Shown here: positions 16,772 through 25,584 of the stretch, in pieces
How positions within the stretch are numbered: position 1 is the first letter of the stretch
Layout of the letters: each line of letters begins with the position of its first letter
Assembly (NCBI GenBank): GCA_016788585.1
Contig: JAEURP010000011.1
Location: 109,156 to 173,155, forward strand
Length of the DNA stretch: 64,000 nt
Reading direction: 5' to 3'
DNA from: Chthonomonas sp.
Lineage (GTDB): Bacteria > Armatimonadota > Fimbriimonadia > Fimbriimonadales > Fimbriimonadaceae
The notes under the pieces: model-generated
Told to the model about the DNA's origin: nothing
What the model saw: the letters and a program-made list of their open reading frames with translations, nothing else
Databases searched by the model: none
Made by a program: the position numbers and the translations under genes

Positions 16772-18322
16772 CTACGGTGAGCCAGCGTCTGTAGATCGAT
16801 TTCTTGATTTGAATTTTCGCCCCTGCAACAACTCTACAAACTCGTCAATGCGGAGTGAAGCGCCTATCGTAAACTCCTCTGGGAATTGTCGATACCGCAG
16901 GAACGGCTGAATCGAGCCGGCGATGAAGGAGATGGCTAGCTCAGTATCGTACCAACGGCCCCGATGCGCGTCGTATTTGAACAGGGCAATCAAGTCGATG
17001 TTGCCTAGATCAAAGTCTCCACGAACGTGGAACGAACGATCCACCTTGTTTCGATCGAAGTCGAAGTGGGGTCGACCGCCATCAAAACCATAGGTGCCGC
17101 CGAGGCCGATTCGAACGTGGGGCTCAGGCCTGATCAGAACATAACCCATTGCTCTCGCCCAAGAATAGGAACGGTGCTCGCCAGCGAGCACGCTGGCATC
17201 CGTCCCCAGGACAAGGCTCATCTTATCAGTGAGCGGAATCTCCTTACTGCGAAGCGCTATCGTAGCAATACCTCGATTTACCGAGTCCATCGTGCTCGAG
17301 ACGTCCACTCGCTGCAGTCGAAACTGGATAAGACCAGCCACGCCCTCCAAGTTCCCCTTGGCCTCAAATACAGCGTCGATAGGCTTCGAAAGCCGCACTC
17401 CTTCGCTATACCTAGCCCGGGACGACACCCCGTAATGGCTACCCAGACCAACGACCTGGCTGTTCTGCGACAAGATTTTGAACTCCTCCTCCGGGGTTCT
17501 CACCACGCTAGAGTCAAACCAACCCTCCGCAAACCGCTCGCCCAAGTCGGATCTAGGACGATGCGTTTGAATATCCAAGAGTGGGCCCACAACCCTCGTC
17601 AACTCCATCTGAATTCTTGCCGGCTGCTCCTGGAACACCCTGATCTTGCCACCCAAGGATGTCCGACTATCCAGATCGGAGGAATAGCCCCAAGTGATAC
17701 GAGCTCCCCCTCCCGGTTTGTAGCTGGGCATGGGCAATCGAATCCCCGTGGACTTCGGACCCAAAGAAAAGCCGTAATTGGGGATCGTACCGAGCTTGTG
17801 CCCGAATACTGTCACGCTTGGCTTGCTGGCAGTTCCTCGCTGACCGGGCCGAATCACCAACCGCTCAGCCTCAAACGCAAGGTCCGGCGTCTCCAACTTT
17901 GACGCGGTCCCCCGCACTTGATGGGCTGTCCACTTGCCTGGCTCAACTTCAACTCTCTTGACAGTTAAGCTCACCCCACCCACTTGCATGGTGGCATTCT
18001 CAGCCGTGCCCGTTTGCTTCACCCAGTCGAATTCAAGATTGTCTCCTACCAGGGTCCCATCGGGGTCGGTCACGATCACCTTGCCCTGTGCCCGCCCGAG
18101 GTGATTGGAATAGTCGACGAACAGCTCATCGCATTCCAAAACAGTCGAGCCGTAGTAAGCCCTGATTCCACCCCAGAATCGGGCGGTCCTGCTTTCTAGG
18201 TTTGCCTGCTGATATCGGTACTCAATCCGAATTCCGTCTTGCTGAATCTGCTGAATCGCTACCGGAGCTGGCCGGTAGAGATCGGGTGGCAGTTGATGCA
18301 TGATCGCCGCAATGTCCGGCAT
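16772..18322 (-). CDS. LptD/OstA-like outer-membrane LPS assembly protein (divergent)
   Basis: A 516-residue protein. Residues about 50-115 (GGIRAYYGSTVLECDEL, then GRAQGKVIVTDPDGTLVGD) read as an OstA/LptA beta-jelly-roll repeat. A second such strand set follows (KLETPDLAFEAERLVIRP), then a beta-barrel-like C-terminal half with alternating hydrophobic strands. This order matches LptD, which inserts LPS in the outer leaflet, but the protein is shorter than proteobacterial LptD (about 780). No signal peptide is visible at this start; the frame stays open upstream but offers no better start codon. WaaA in the same window supports an LPS role. Assignment is by fold pattern only. Confidence 0.6.
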   Translation of the reverse strand: MPDIAAIMHQLPPDLYRPAPVAIQQIQQDGIRIEYRYQQANLESRTARFWGGIRAYYGSTVLECDELFVDYSNHLGRAQGKVIVTDPDGTLVGDNLEFDWVKQTGTAENATMQVGGVSLTVKRVEVEPGKWTAHQVRGTASKLETPDLAFEAERLVIRPGQRGTASKPSVTVFGHKLGTIPNYGFSLGPKSTGIRLPMPSYKPGGGARITWGYSSDLDSRTSLGGKIRVFQEQPARIQMELTRVVGPLLDIQTHRPRSDLGERFAEGWFDSSVVRTPEEEFKILSQNSQVVGLGSHYGVSSRARYSEGVRLSKPIDAVFEAKGNLEGVAGLIQFRLQRVDVSSTMDSVNRGIATIALRSKEIPLTDKMSLVLGTDASVLAGEHRSYSWARAMGYVLIRPEPHVRIGLGGTYGFDGGRPHFDFDRNKVDRSFHVRGDFDLGNIDLIALFKYDAHRGRWYDTELAISFIAGSIQPFLRYRQFPEEFTIGASLRIDEFVELLQGRKFKSRNRSTDAGSP

Positions 18323-18380
18323 GAGTGAAGGTTTGACGAGTGTACCGTTGCGAAAACAACAAACTTTTCTTGTAGAATGA

Positions 18381-18405
18381 ACGACTGAAGTCCTAGGACT
18401 GTCGT
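18381..18405. promoter_or_regulatory. Palindrome between the divergent lptD-like and ECF sigma genes
   Basis: AGTCCTAGGACT (18389-18400) is a perfect 12-base palindrome. It is flanked by ACGAC (18381-18385) and its complement GTCGT (18401-18405), with three extra bases on the left side. It sits in the only 104 bases between divergent start codons, 22 bases before the sigma factor ATG. An operator or a 5'-leader hairpin for the sigma operon is plausible. No canonical ECF promoter could be placed with confidence. Confidence 0.5.
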
Positions 18406-18426
18406 AAGATATATAGGACGTAAGTC

Positions 18427-18987
18427 ATGTTTAATCTCAGCCTGACGCCTAATATTGCAAGCCGCGGAGTTGAAGACGCACGCTTTTTGGAGCGTTGCCG
18501 TCGGGGCGAGGAAGAAGCCCTAACAGTCTTGATCGACCGACATCGCGCTCGGCTCATTCGTGTGGCTGCAAACATCCTTCGAGATGCCAATGAAGCGGAA
18601 GATGTCGCTCAAGAGGCTTTTCTTAAGGCCTTTCGGGAACTGCACTCACTAAGAGAGGATCGGGCATTCAGCGGCTATATCTATCGAATTTGCGTGCGGC
18701 TCTGCATGGATAAGCTTCGCCAGAAGCGAGCCGAACCTAGCGAGTTCGATCGAGTGATCGAACATGAAGGAGCTCAGGTAGACAACAAGATCGTCGTTCA
18801 CAAGCTACTGGCGCAACTCAGCGACGATCTTCGAAACACCTTGATTCTTCGAGAAATGGAGCAACTCAGCTATGAGGAAATCGCTGAGGCCATGAATGTC
18901 CCGGTAGGCACTGTGAGGAGCCGACTTCACGTGGCTCGAGAAAGATTCCGAGAGCTTTGGCTTACCGCAACCAAGGATTCCCAATGA
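18427..18987 (+). CDS. ECF-type RNA polymerase sigma factor (RpoE/SigW-like)
   Basis: A 186-residue sigma factor with regions 2 and 4 only. Region 2 runs from about residue 38 (LIRVAANILRDANEAEDVAQ, with EAFLKAFREL), including the W/F-rich -10 recognition part. Region 4 near residue 140 has LREMEQLSYEEIAEAMNVP followed by VGTVRSRLHVARERFREL, the -35 helix-turn-helix. It directs polymerase to a stress or envelope regulon. Its stop overlaps the start of the next, membrane-anchored protein (ATGA at 18984-18987), the usual position of an anti-sigma factor. It is first in the six-gene operon to 24327. Confidence 0.95.
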   Translation: MFNLSLTPNIASRGVEDARFLERCRRGEEEALTVLIDRHRARLIRVAANILRDANEAEDVAQEAFLKAFRELHSLREDRAFSGYIYRICVRLCMDKLRQKRAEPSEFDRVIEHEGAQVDNKIVVHKLLAQLSDDLRNTLILREMEQLSYEEIAEAMNVPVGTVRSRLHVARERFRELWLTATKDSQ

Positions 18988-19328
18988 ACTTTTCTTTTCG
19001 CAAGAGGCACTACCCGGAATTGGAAGAACCCTTTCTAGATGGGTTGCTCAAAGAGTCCAGGATCGAGCCTATCGTAAACGAAGAAAAGTTCAATCGTGAC
19101 ATTCTTAGACTCAACCGAGTCGGAATCGTCAAGCGAAGCTTTGTTTATTGGTCACCAGCCATCGTGGGGGCCTCGGTCGCTTCGATGGCATTACTGGCTC
19201 TATTGCAGATGCTCACCAGCTCGAGCAACATGAAGCCAATTCGCATTCTAAATGGCGATGCAGCCCAGCGAATTGAGCGACCTTCAGTTCCATTGCCTGA
19301 AGGGCCCCAAACTCCGTTGATTCGATGA
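18984..19328 (+). CDS. Single-pass membrane protein, candidate anti-sigma factor
   Basis: A 114-residue protein (MNFSFRKRHYPELEEPF). A cytosolic N-terminal segment of about 50 charged residues precedes one membrane helix (about residues 55-75, WSPAIVGASVASMALLALLQ) and a short outside tail. The start is fixed by the 4-base ATGA overlap with the sigma gene and the lack of any other frame-consistent Met nearby. No HxxxCxxC zinc anti-sigma motif is present. The anti-sigma role is inferred from position and topology alone. The next gene also overlaps by ATGA (19325-19328). Confidence 0.65.
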   Translation: MNFSFRKRHYPELEEPFLDGLLKESRIEPIVNEEKFNRDILRLNRVGIVKRSFVYWSPAIVGASVASMALLALLQMLTSSSNMKPIRILNGDAAQRIERPSVPLPEGPQTPLIR

Positions 19329-20866
19329 GCTCGACCTCTCGGCTCCTTTGGGGTTCCCTGCTGGGTGCCCTAGTGGTTCTGCTTTTTCATCCTGCGTCCG
19401 CTCCCTATTACCGGCTGTTCATTCTCCAACTTGGACCTTCTAGAGTCCTCAGTAGCTCACCACTCATCCTCTCGAATGTCACCGAGGTGTCTGAGCCCAA
19501 AGACAAGCGGGAGGCCGCGTTCTTTCTGATTATCGCTTCACGCGAACTGACTAATCCCAAGGGCCTCAATGATCGAGAAGCGAAATACGCCCAATCAGTT
19601 GCGACAACCTACGGAGACCTCGACCCGGAGAACTCGTTTTGGCGGCAGATGGCGGCGGTATTCAGCCGATCCGTTGGAAACCAAGACCAAATGAACGAAC
19701 AATGGCTCCTTGGAGCAGATGGCTCTCGATGGGAAGATGGCCAAAACCAACGACTTCTTTCGATCGGGCGCGAACTCGAATCAGAGTATCAATCCACCCT
19801 CTCATGGCAAAAAGCCGTGCTCGCTCAGGAGCGAAATGAGTTTCATGCCAACGCGATTTCTGGCGTGGCTCGCACGATTAGGCCCTCGGAACCCAAGGAC
19901 ACGGATATCCGATTCGCTTCGTTGCTCAATGGACAACTCATGCTCGAGGGCTCTCGCTCGATGAGTATCGGTGCTACGGGCGTTCAGATCATGCGCGAAG
20001 CTAGTTTTTCCGGCCAGAGCCTTCCGACGGCTTCGTACGCTCAATCACTTCGGCAACGCCAGAACTTCCTCAACGCGCTGCGTGCAACGAAGGGTCCCGA
20101 GATTTCTGCCATGGCGGAATCCTTGTACTTGAACGCAGACTCCTGGACGAGCGTCGTCAACACGGCTAGCAACCGCGAAGACCGTCGAAATCGTGAATTC
20201 CTATCTGCATTGGCGGCTTCTCTTCCAGGTCCATTTGTTTACTTGTCATTGGCCGGGTGTCTAGTTCTGCTCGCTAGTTGGCTTATCGGATTTCACCGGA
20301 TAAGTCATCGCCTGTTTTCCTACCCTGTTGCCCCAATTCTTGGGCTAGTTCTTGGAGTGGTCGTGTTTGCCTCGACTCGAATGCTATGGCCCGCGCTTTG
20401 GGCAGTCCTCAGTTTGGCGTTCTTTGTCTTTCAGCCGAGCGCGATTCGAAGTCAGCAACCCTCGAGGTTAACTTCGCAGCATCGCCTCCTCATCTACGTT
20501 ATGGGGGTCATTTTGGCGCTGTGCTTTGTGCTCTTCATGATGGGGCTGGGGGCACCCATGCGCGCCCTCGCCAGCTCATTTGGAGTTCCTCAAGAATATC
20601 AAGCCGGTTCCAGTCTTCTGCTTGGCCTATGCCTGCTCATGCTGAGCATTGTCGTCTTCTCTGCTCCAGTTTGGGCTCTCATCGTTCGCCACGACTCAGT
20701 CCAGTTGCTTAGCGTGGCTCTGAGAGAATTAGGAAGGGGACTGGCCCTGACGGGTATCGTCGGCAGCGTCATGGCGGCACCCATCGCAGTTTGGATTGAT
20801 CGAAGCGTCAGTGATCCGATCGAGAAGACGCTTTTGAACGAGCCCAACCTATACTTGAGCGAATGA
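19325..20866 (+). CDS. Polytopic membrane protein, function unknown
   Basis: A 513-residue protein. One N-terminal hydrophobic segment (about residues 8-24) is followed by about 270 polar residues, probably periplasmic, predicted to be helical (QMNEQWLLGADGSRWEDG and neighbours). A C-terminal half then holds about seven membrane helices (LPGPFVYLSLAGCLVLLASW onward). No transporter, peptidase or kinase motif was found. ATGA overlaps couple it both to the candidate anti-sigma gene and to glnD (20863-20866). A signal-sensing part for the sigma pathway is possible but unsupported by motif. Confidence 0.7.
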   Translation: MSSTSRLLWGSLLGALVVLLFHPASAPYYRLFILQLGPSRVLSSSPLILSNVTEVSEPKDKREAAFFLIIASRELTNPKGLNDREAKYAQSVATTYGDLDPENSFWRQMAAVFSRSVGNQDQMNEQWLLGADGSRWEDGQNQRLLSIGRELESEYQSTLSWQKAVLAQERNEFHANAISGVARTIRPSEPKDTDIRFASLLNGQLMLEGSRSMSIGATGVQIMREASFSGQSLPTASYAQSLRQRQNFLNALRATKGPEISAMAESLYLNADSWTSVVNTASNREDRRNREFLSALAASLPGPFVYLSLAGCLVLLASWLIGFHRISHRLFSYPVAPILGLVLGVVVFASTRMLWPALWAVLSLAFFVFQPSAIRSQQPSRLTSQHRLLIYVMGVILALCFVLFMMGLGAPMRALASSFGVPQEYQAGSSLLLGLCLLMLSIVVFSAPVWALIVRHDSVQLLSVALRELGRGLALTGIVGSVMAAPIAVWIDRSVSDPIEKTLLNEPNLYLSE

Positions 20867-23193
20867 GCCGCGAAACCATGTTTGATGGAATTCCCACTGG
20901 GCTTGCCTGGTCGCAAGCTTGGTCGGACTCCATCGACAGGGTGATACAGGAAACGTACTTGGGGGAGGCCGCGCACCACCCCCAGCTCAAGTCCATTTCA
21001 GTAATCGCCACCGGAGGGTTTGGTAGGCGAGAACTCTCTCCATTCTCCGACTTGGACTTGGCCGTCGTCCCAGGCGATGAGCAGTTGCCGGGCCTAGACG
21101 AAGGCATCAGAGCACTTTTCAATGCGCTTCACTACAAGCTAGGCACCGAAATGGACCTCAAAGTGGATTACGCGTACCGTGTCCCATCCGACGCTGGCGG
21201 ATTCGATCCAACGACTCGCACTGGGCTGTTGGAGGCTCGCCTCATCGCCGGAGACCCTGCGCCAATGGATGCGTTGCAGGCTGCTTTTTGGAAGACCTTC
21301 CTCGTTGGCGACTTCTTGATCGCAAAGATCGAGGAGACCCTTGCCCGCCACGCAAAGACCCATTCAACGCCTTTGGTGGTCACGCCAAACCTCAAATTGG
21401 GTGCCGGCGGCTTGCGGGACTTACAAACCGCGTGTTGGATTCGGCTCGCTTTGGGCGAGCACATTTCAGGTGCGGATTCAAGCTACGAGACAGTACTAAA
21501 AATTCGCAATGCCCTCCATATTCTCAAGCAGCGAGAAGCAGACGAACTGACTCATTCGGCACAATCCGACCTCGCCGCAAAACACGGCTGGCATCCCCGA
21601 GAGATGATGCATGAACTGCACGCCGCAATGATCGAGCTCCACGCGGCCTACAACCAAGTGCTCGCAGATCTTCCGGCGAAGAATTTCAATCTCGCTGAAG
21701 GTGTCCATGCCACCGGTGGCTTCGTTCGCTTTGAAGATGATTCGACAGCCAGTTCAGCGGCAATCGGAGTTGCAAATGGCCTTCAACTGGGGCTTCGAAT
21801 CGGGTGCCTTCCAGAGACGCAAGCGGAGGGATTCAATGCTGGTCAAGCCCTGCGGGCGTTAATGCATGGAGAAAGGGTCATTCGAGAGCTGGGAACCAGC
21901 GGTGTGCTGGCCCGACTACTGCCTGAACTTACGGCCACGCTCACCCTACTGCCCGACGACCACGCCCACCGTTACACTGTTTTCGAGCACACGATCCAAG
22001 CGGTAAGAAACCTGGAATCGCTTCGCGATGCGGGCGGGTTCTTTGCCGAGCGCTATCGCCGGATTCAAGATAAAGGTGCACTTTGGCTGGCCGCGCTGAT
22101 GCACGACGCGGGCAAAGCCGACCAAAGTGACTCGCACAGCGTAACGGGTGAGCGCATGGTGAAGGAGATGGGTCTTCGCTGGCAAATGGATCAAGATCGG
22201 ACGGATTTGGTTGCTTGGTTGGTGCGGAACCACCTACTCATGTCGCATACCATTCGAATGCGCGATGTTAGCCAGCCCCAGACCATTCGCGACTTCGCGG
22301 AGTCCATCCCGAGCATTGAACACCTGATGATGCTCACCGTGCTCACATGGGCAGATTCGAACGCAGTTGGGCCGGGCGTTTGGACGCCAGTTCAAGACGG
22401 ATTCTTGCAGGAGCTATGTGAGCGAACAGAGAATTCCCTGCAATCTAAGGCACCTCCCGTAACAGACCCAGAGGTAGTCCGGTCGATGCTACGGCGGTCG
22501 CTGCAGCACGGTGAGCACTCGGAAGAAGAAGTCCAGTCATTCTTGGCATCCATGCCTGCACATTACATCCTTAGCACGTCCCCATCGGATGCGGTAGCCC
22601 ATTTGGAATTGGTGCAACGCGCAAGAAGGGGTGAAACCGTCGTGATGTTCTCACCAAACGAGAAGCTCGGCGCAACCGAACTCACCGTGGCCGCACCAGA
22701 CGCGCCGGGGCTCCTCAGTCGATTGCTCGGACTAATCTATGTCCTCGATATCAGCGTTGTTGGCCTGCGGGCAAGCACGACCGCCACCTCACCCGCAATA
22801 GTGCTCGATGTCTTCACGCTCAGTTTTGGAGGGGGGATGGTACCGCCCAGCACCGGTAGCATCCTAAAGAATCTAGTGCAGCAACACCTGAACGACAATG
22901 AGGTGATTCTAAGCATGCTTCGAGATCGAGGAAAAGCCATCGAAGTCAGTCCTGGGGAGGCTTCCCTCACCTATCACTTTGGATCCCCAGGTCTACTTGA
23001 GATAAAGGGCCGCCGGGGCCGTGGGATGGCGTTCCGTCTTAGCCGAATCATAGCGCGTGAAGGGTGGAATGTCCTTGGGGCTCGAGTCGGACAATGGGCT
23101 GGTCAGAGTACGGCCTCCTTCTCAATAACAGGCCTAGACGGAGCCGAGCTAACTCCCGATGATGTTTCCAGAGCATTCAACTCGCTGGTATAG
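20863..23193 (+). CDS. glnD: PII uridylyltransferase / uridylyl-removing enzyme GlnD
   Basis: A 776-residue protein with the complete GlnD order. The nucleotidyltransferase motif ATGGFGRRELSPFSDLDL (about residues 50-67) is followed by a linking helical region (NLKLGAGGLRDLQTACWI). An HD domain follows (FEHTIQAVRNL, ALMHDAGKADQSDSHSVTG), then two C-terminal ACT domains (LTVAAPDAPGLLSRLLGLIY; LLEIKGRRGRGMAFRLSRII). It adds UMP to PII when glutamine is low and removes it when high. Catalytic motifs look intact; it is shorter than the E. coli enzyme (890). A PII with Tyr51 is at 49190. Its position inside an ECF sigma operon, coupled by ATGA, is unusual. Confidence 0.95.
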   Translation: MSRETMFDGIPTGLAWSQAWSDSIDRVIQETYLGEAAHHPQLKSISVIATGGFGRRELSPFSDLDLAVVPGDEQLPGLDEGIRALFNALHYKLGTEMDLKVDYAYRVPSDAGGFDPTTRTGLLEARLIAGDPAPMDALQAAFWKTFLVGDFLIAKIEETLARHAKTHSTPLVVTPNLKLGAGGLRDLQTACWIRLALGEHISGADSSYETVLKIRNALHILKQREADELTHSAQSDLAAKHGWHPREMMHELHAAMIELHAAYNQVLADLPAKNFNLAEGVHATGGFVRFEDDSTASSAAIGVANGLQLGLRIGCLPETQAEGFNAGQALRALMHGERVIRELGTSGVLARLLPELTATLTLLPDDHAHRYTVFEHTIQAVRNLESLRDAGGFFAERYRRIQDKGALWLAALMHDAGKADQSDSHSVTGERMVKEMGLRWQMDQDRTDLVAWLVRNHLLMSHTIRMRDVSQPQTIRDFAESIPSIEHLMMLTVLTWADSNAVGPGVWTPVQDGFLQELCERTENSLQSKAPPVTDPEVVRSMLRRSLQHGEHSEEEVQSFLASMPAHYILSTSPSDAVAHLELVQRARRGETVVMFSPNEKLGATELTVAAPDAPGLLSRLLGLIYVLDISVVGLRASTTATSPAIVLDVFTLSFGGGMVPPSTGSILKNLVQQHLNDNEVILSMLRDRGKAIEVSPGEASLTYHFGSPGLLEIKGRRGRGMAFRLSRIIAREGWNVLGARVGQWAGQSTASFSITGLDGAELTPDDVSRAFNSLV

Positions 23194-23208
23194 TCGTTTG
23201 GCTCGGTT

Positions 23209-23661
23209 ATGAATGTCTTGATCTTTGGTTGTGGTCGTACAGGAGCAGCTTTGGCGCTTCAACTCTCTCGGAGCCATAGCGTAACGGTAATCGAGCAGAA
23301 TTTAGATGCCGTGCGTCGACTCGGAGCAAAGCATGACTGCCGCGTCGTCATTGGCAGCGGCATTGACGAAGATACGTTGATTCGAGCAGGAATCTCTGAG
23401 GCTGACGCTTTCTTCGCAGTCACCAGAGGCGACAACACTAATCTCATGGCCGCGCAAGTTGCCCAAATTAACTACAATGTCAAGCACATCTGTGTGAGGG
23501 TCGCCGATCCAAATCGGGCTGAGGCTTATCGAAAGCTTGGTATGACGTGCATCACACCCGCCCTAATCATCGCGGGAATGATGCGCGATTGGCTCACCGA
23601 GACCCCCTATGAGCAAATTGATTCTTACAACGCATTACCCGCCGAAATGGAGGTGATCTAA
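23209..23661 (+). CDS. TrkA-N (RCK) NAD-binding K+ channel regulator, N-domain only
   Basis: A 150-residue protein, a single Rossmann RCK domain: GCGRTGAALALQL at residues 8-20 (GxGxxG), then an acidic strand end (VIEQNLDAV) and AFFAVTRGDNTNLMAAQVAQ. It lacks the RCK-C half. It starts 15 bases after glnD, and the next gene, a full RCK protein, begins at the base after its stop, so the two probably form a hetero-oligomer gating a K+ transporter. No TrkH/KtrB membrane partner is in this window. Confidence 0.88.
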   Translation: MNVLIFGCGRTGAALALQLSRSHSVTVIEQNLDAVRRLGAKHDCRVVIGSGIDEDTLIRAGISEADAFFAVTRGDNTNLMAAQVAQINYNVKHICVRVADPNRAEAYRKLGMTCITPALIIAGMMRDWLTETPYEQIDSYNALPAEMEVI

Positions 23662-24327
23662 GTGTATTTGATCCTCGTTGGCGGCGGAAACGTCGGTATG
23701 CAGCTCGCGAAGAAGCTGATCGGACGGGGGCACGAAGTCTTGCTCATGGAGAAGGATTCCAAGCAGGCGCACCGACTCGGCACCGTGCTCGGCGAGGAAA
23801 CAATTTTCGTCGGCGATGGTTGCGAGATTGCCACTCAGAAAGAGGCCGGCTTTAATCGCGCTGATGCCGTCGTCGCGGTGACGGGAGAAGATGAGGACAA
23901 CCTGGTAGTTTGCCAGATGGCCAAGGTGGTTTGGAACGTTCAGCGAGTGCTTGCAAGGGTGAATGACCCCACTCACGAAGCGATCTTTAAAAAGATTGGC
24001 GTCGATCAAACTGTCAGTGCCACTTCGCTTATTTTCAGCCTGCTCGATCAGCAAATCACGATGGATGAATTCATCCCCATCGGTGCGCTCGCGAAGGGCA
24101 ACATTGAAATCGTTGAGACGGTCCTCTCGGGCAGGTCCCCAGCGGTCGGCTTGCGGCTCCGTGAACTGAGCTTGCCCCCGCAAACCAATATTATTTACAT
24201 TTTGCGGAACGAGCAAGGCATGCTCGTGGGTGGAGACACCCAATTCATGGAAGGCGACACGATCTTGGCACTAGTGCCAAGCGATAAGGCCGATGCCCTG
24301 CGCGATATGCTCGCGGCAAAGCACTAG
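23662..24327 (+). CDS. TrkA-type K+ uptake regulator (RCK-N plus RCK-C)
   Basis: A 221-residue protein. The N-terminal Rossmann domain (LILVGGGNVGMQLAKKLIG at residues 3-21, then VLLMEKDSKQAHRL) is followed by a C-terminal RCK-C/TrkA-C domain (NIEIVETVLSGRSPAVGLRL, then GDTILALVPSDKADALR). It starts at a GTG directly after the preceding stop codon (TAA-GTG), so it is translationally coupled. It binds NAD(H) or nucleotide and controls a potassium channel on the cytosolic side. It ends the ECF operon and overlaps the convergent E2 gene by 4 bases. Confidence 0.9.
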   Translation: MYLILVGGGNVGMQLAKKLIGRGHEVLLMEKDSKQAHRLGTVLGEETIFVGDGCEIATQKEAGFNRADAVVAVTGEDEDNLVVCQMAKVVWNVQRVLARVNDPTHEAIFKKIGVDQTVSATSLIFSLLDQQITMDEFIPIGALAKGNIEIVETVLSGRSPAVGLRLRELSLPPQTNIIYILRNEQGMLVGGDTQFMEGDTILALVPSDKADALRDMLAAKH

Positions 24328-25532
24328 CTCAGTAGGCGCGTCGGGTTCTCGAGATAGCTCTTAACCAGGTTCACGAACTTGGCGCCAATCGCGCCGTCCA
24401 CCGCGCGGTGATCGAACGATCCGGTGATGTTCATGCGCCAACGAATCTCGATCTCGTCGTCTTCGTCGACGACGACCGGAACTCGCTTCGCGGTGCCGAT
24501 CGCCACGATGGCCGCATTCGGCTCGTTGATGATCGCGCTAAAGCTATCAACGTTCAACATACCCATGTTGCTGATGCTGAAGGTGCTTCCGCTCATCTCA
24601 TCTGGATGTAGCTTGCCATCGCGGGCCTTTTTGACCAGATTCCTTACTTCCGCGCTGATTTCGCGAAGCGACTTCTGATCGGCGTTTTTCACAACCGGAA
24701 CGAGCAGTCCTTCGTCTACGGCGGCGGCAATGCCAATATGGACGTCTCCGTACTGAAGAATCCTTTCACCGGCAAACGTCGCATTCACTTCGGGCATTTC
24801 TTGCAGGGCTCGAGTGCAGGCCACGACCACAAAGTCATTGACACTCACCTTGCCACTCTCTTCTTGCTCGAATAGGTCGCGTAGGCCATGAATCTTCTCG
24901 ATGTCCACCTCGACAGTGACGTAGAAATGCGGCACGGTCTGCTTGGCGTGCTGAGTTCGCTGCGCGATGATCTGGCGCAGTCGGCTGAGAGGCACCTCTG
25001 TGTCACCTTTTGCCACAGCCGCCGGCTTAGCGATTGCTGCGGCTGGTTTGGCTCCCCGCACGTCCTTCTCGACGATTCGCCCCCCGGGGCCCGAGCCCGA
25101 AAGAGTCGCGAGGTCAATTCCTGCCTCAGCCGCGATCTTCTTGGCCAGCGGACTCGCCTTAATTCTCGATCCATTGGTGGCCGAACTCGCCACTGGCGTC
25201 GCTTCGGCAATCGGCTGACTCGCGACCAGTGCAACCGGTGCTTCAACGGCAGGTGCCGACGATGAACCGCTTCCCCAACCGTCTGGCACCTTTTCACCTT
25301 CCTTCAGTAGCACTGCGATGGGAACTCCAACGGGAACGGTCTCGCCTGGCTTGATCAAGAAGCCTGTCAACATGCCGCTGCCGGGAGATTCGAGCTCCAG
25401 TGTCGCCTTATCGGTCTGAATATTGCCGATCACTTCGCCCGTCCGCACCTTCTCGCCGTCTTTCTTCAGCCACTCGACGAGCGTGCCTTCTTCCATTCCG
25501 TCGCCCATCTTGGGCATGATCACTTCGGTCAT
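24324..25532 (-). CDS. Dihydrolipoamide acyltransferase (E2) of a 2-oxoacid dehydrogenase
   Basis: A 402-residue protein. The lipoyl domain has its modified Lys42 in IQTDKATLELES. An Ala/Pro/Val-rich linker leads to the peripheral-subunit-binding domain (IKASPLAKKIAAEAGIDL, about residues 128-165). The catalytic domain ends in SFDHRAVDGAIGAKF, with the active-site His at about 375 and Asp at about 379. It transfers the acyl group to CoA in the cytosol; sequence style is closest to pyruvate dehydrogenase E2. E1 and E3 genes are not adjacent, so the substrate is not proven. Lipoyl supply could come from the LipM-like gene at 60145. Confidence 0.93.
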   Translation of the reverse strand: MTEVIMPKMGDGMEEGTLVEWLKKDGEKVRTGEVIGNIQTDKATLELESPGSGMLTGFLIKPGETVPVGVPIAVLLKEGEKVPDGWGSGSSSAPAVEAPVALVASQPIAEATPVASSATNGSRIKASPLAKKIAAEAGIDLATLSGSGPGGRIVEKDVRGAKPAAAIAKPAAVAKGDTEVPLSRLRQIIAQRTQHAKQTVPHFYVTVEVDIEKIHGLRDLFEQEESGKVSVNDFVVVACTRALQEMPEVNATFAGERILQYGDVHIGIAAAVDEGLLVPVVKNADQKSLREISAEVRNLVKKARDGKLHPDEMSGSTFSISNMGMLNVDSFSAIINEPNAAIVAIGTAKRVPVVVDEDDEIEIRWRMNITGSFDHRAVDGAIGAKFVNLVKSYLENPTRLLS

Positions 25533-25584
25533 AGTTTTCCTTGATGTCGCGCCGTTGCGAGCTATCGCTGATTATGGCGCGAAA

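Noticed and set aside
17027..17902. Plus-strand 291-residue frame
   Set aside because: Antisense to the LptD-like gene; no recognisable domain.
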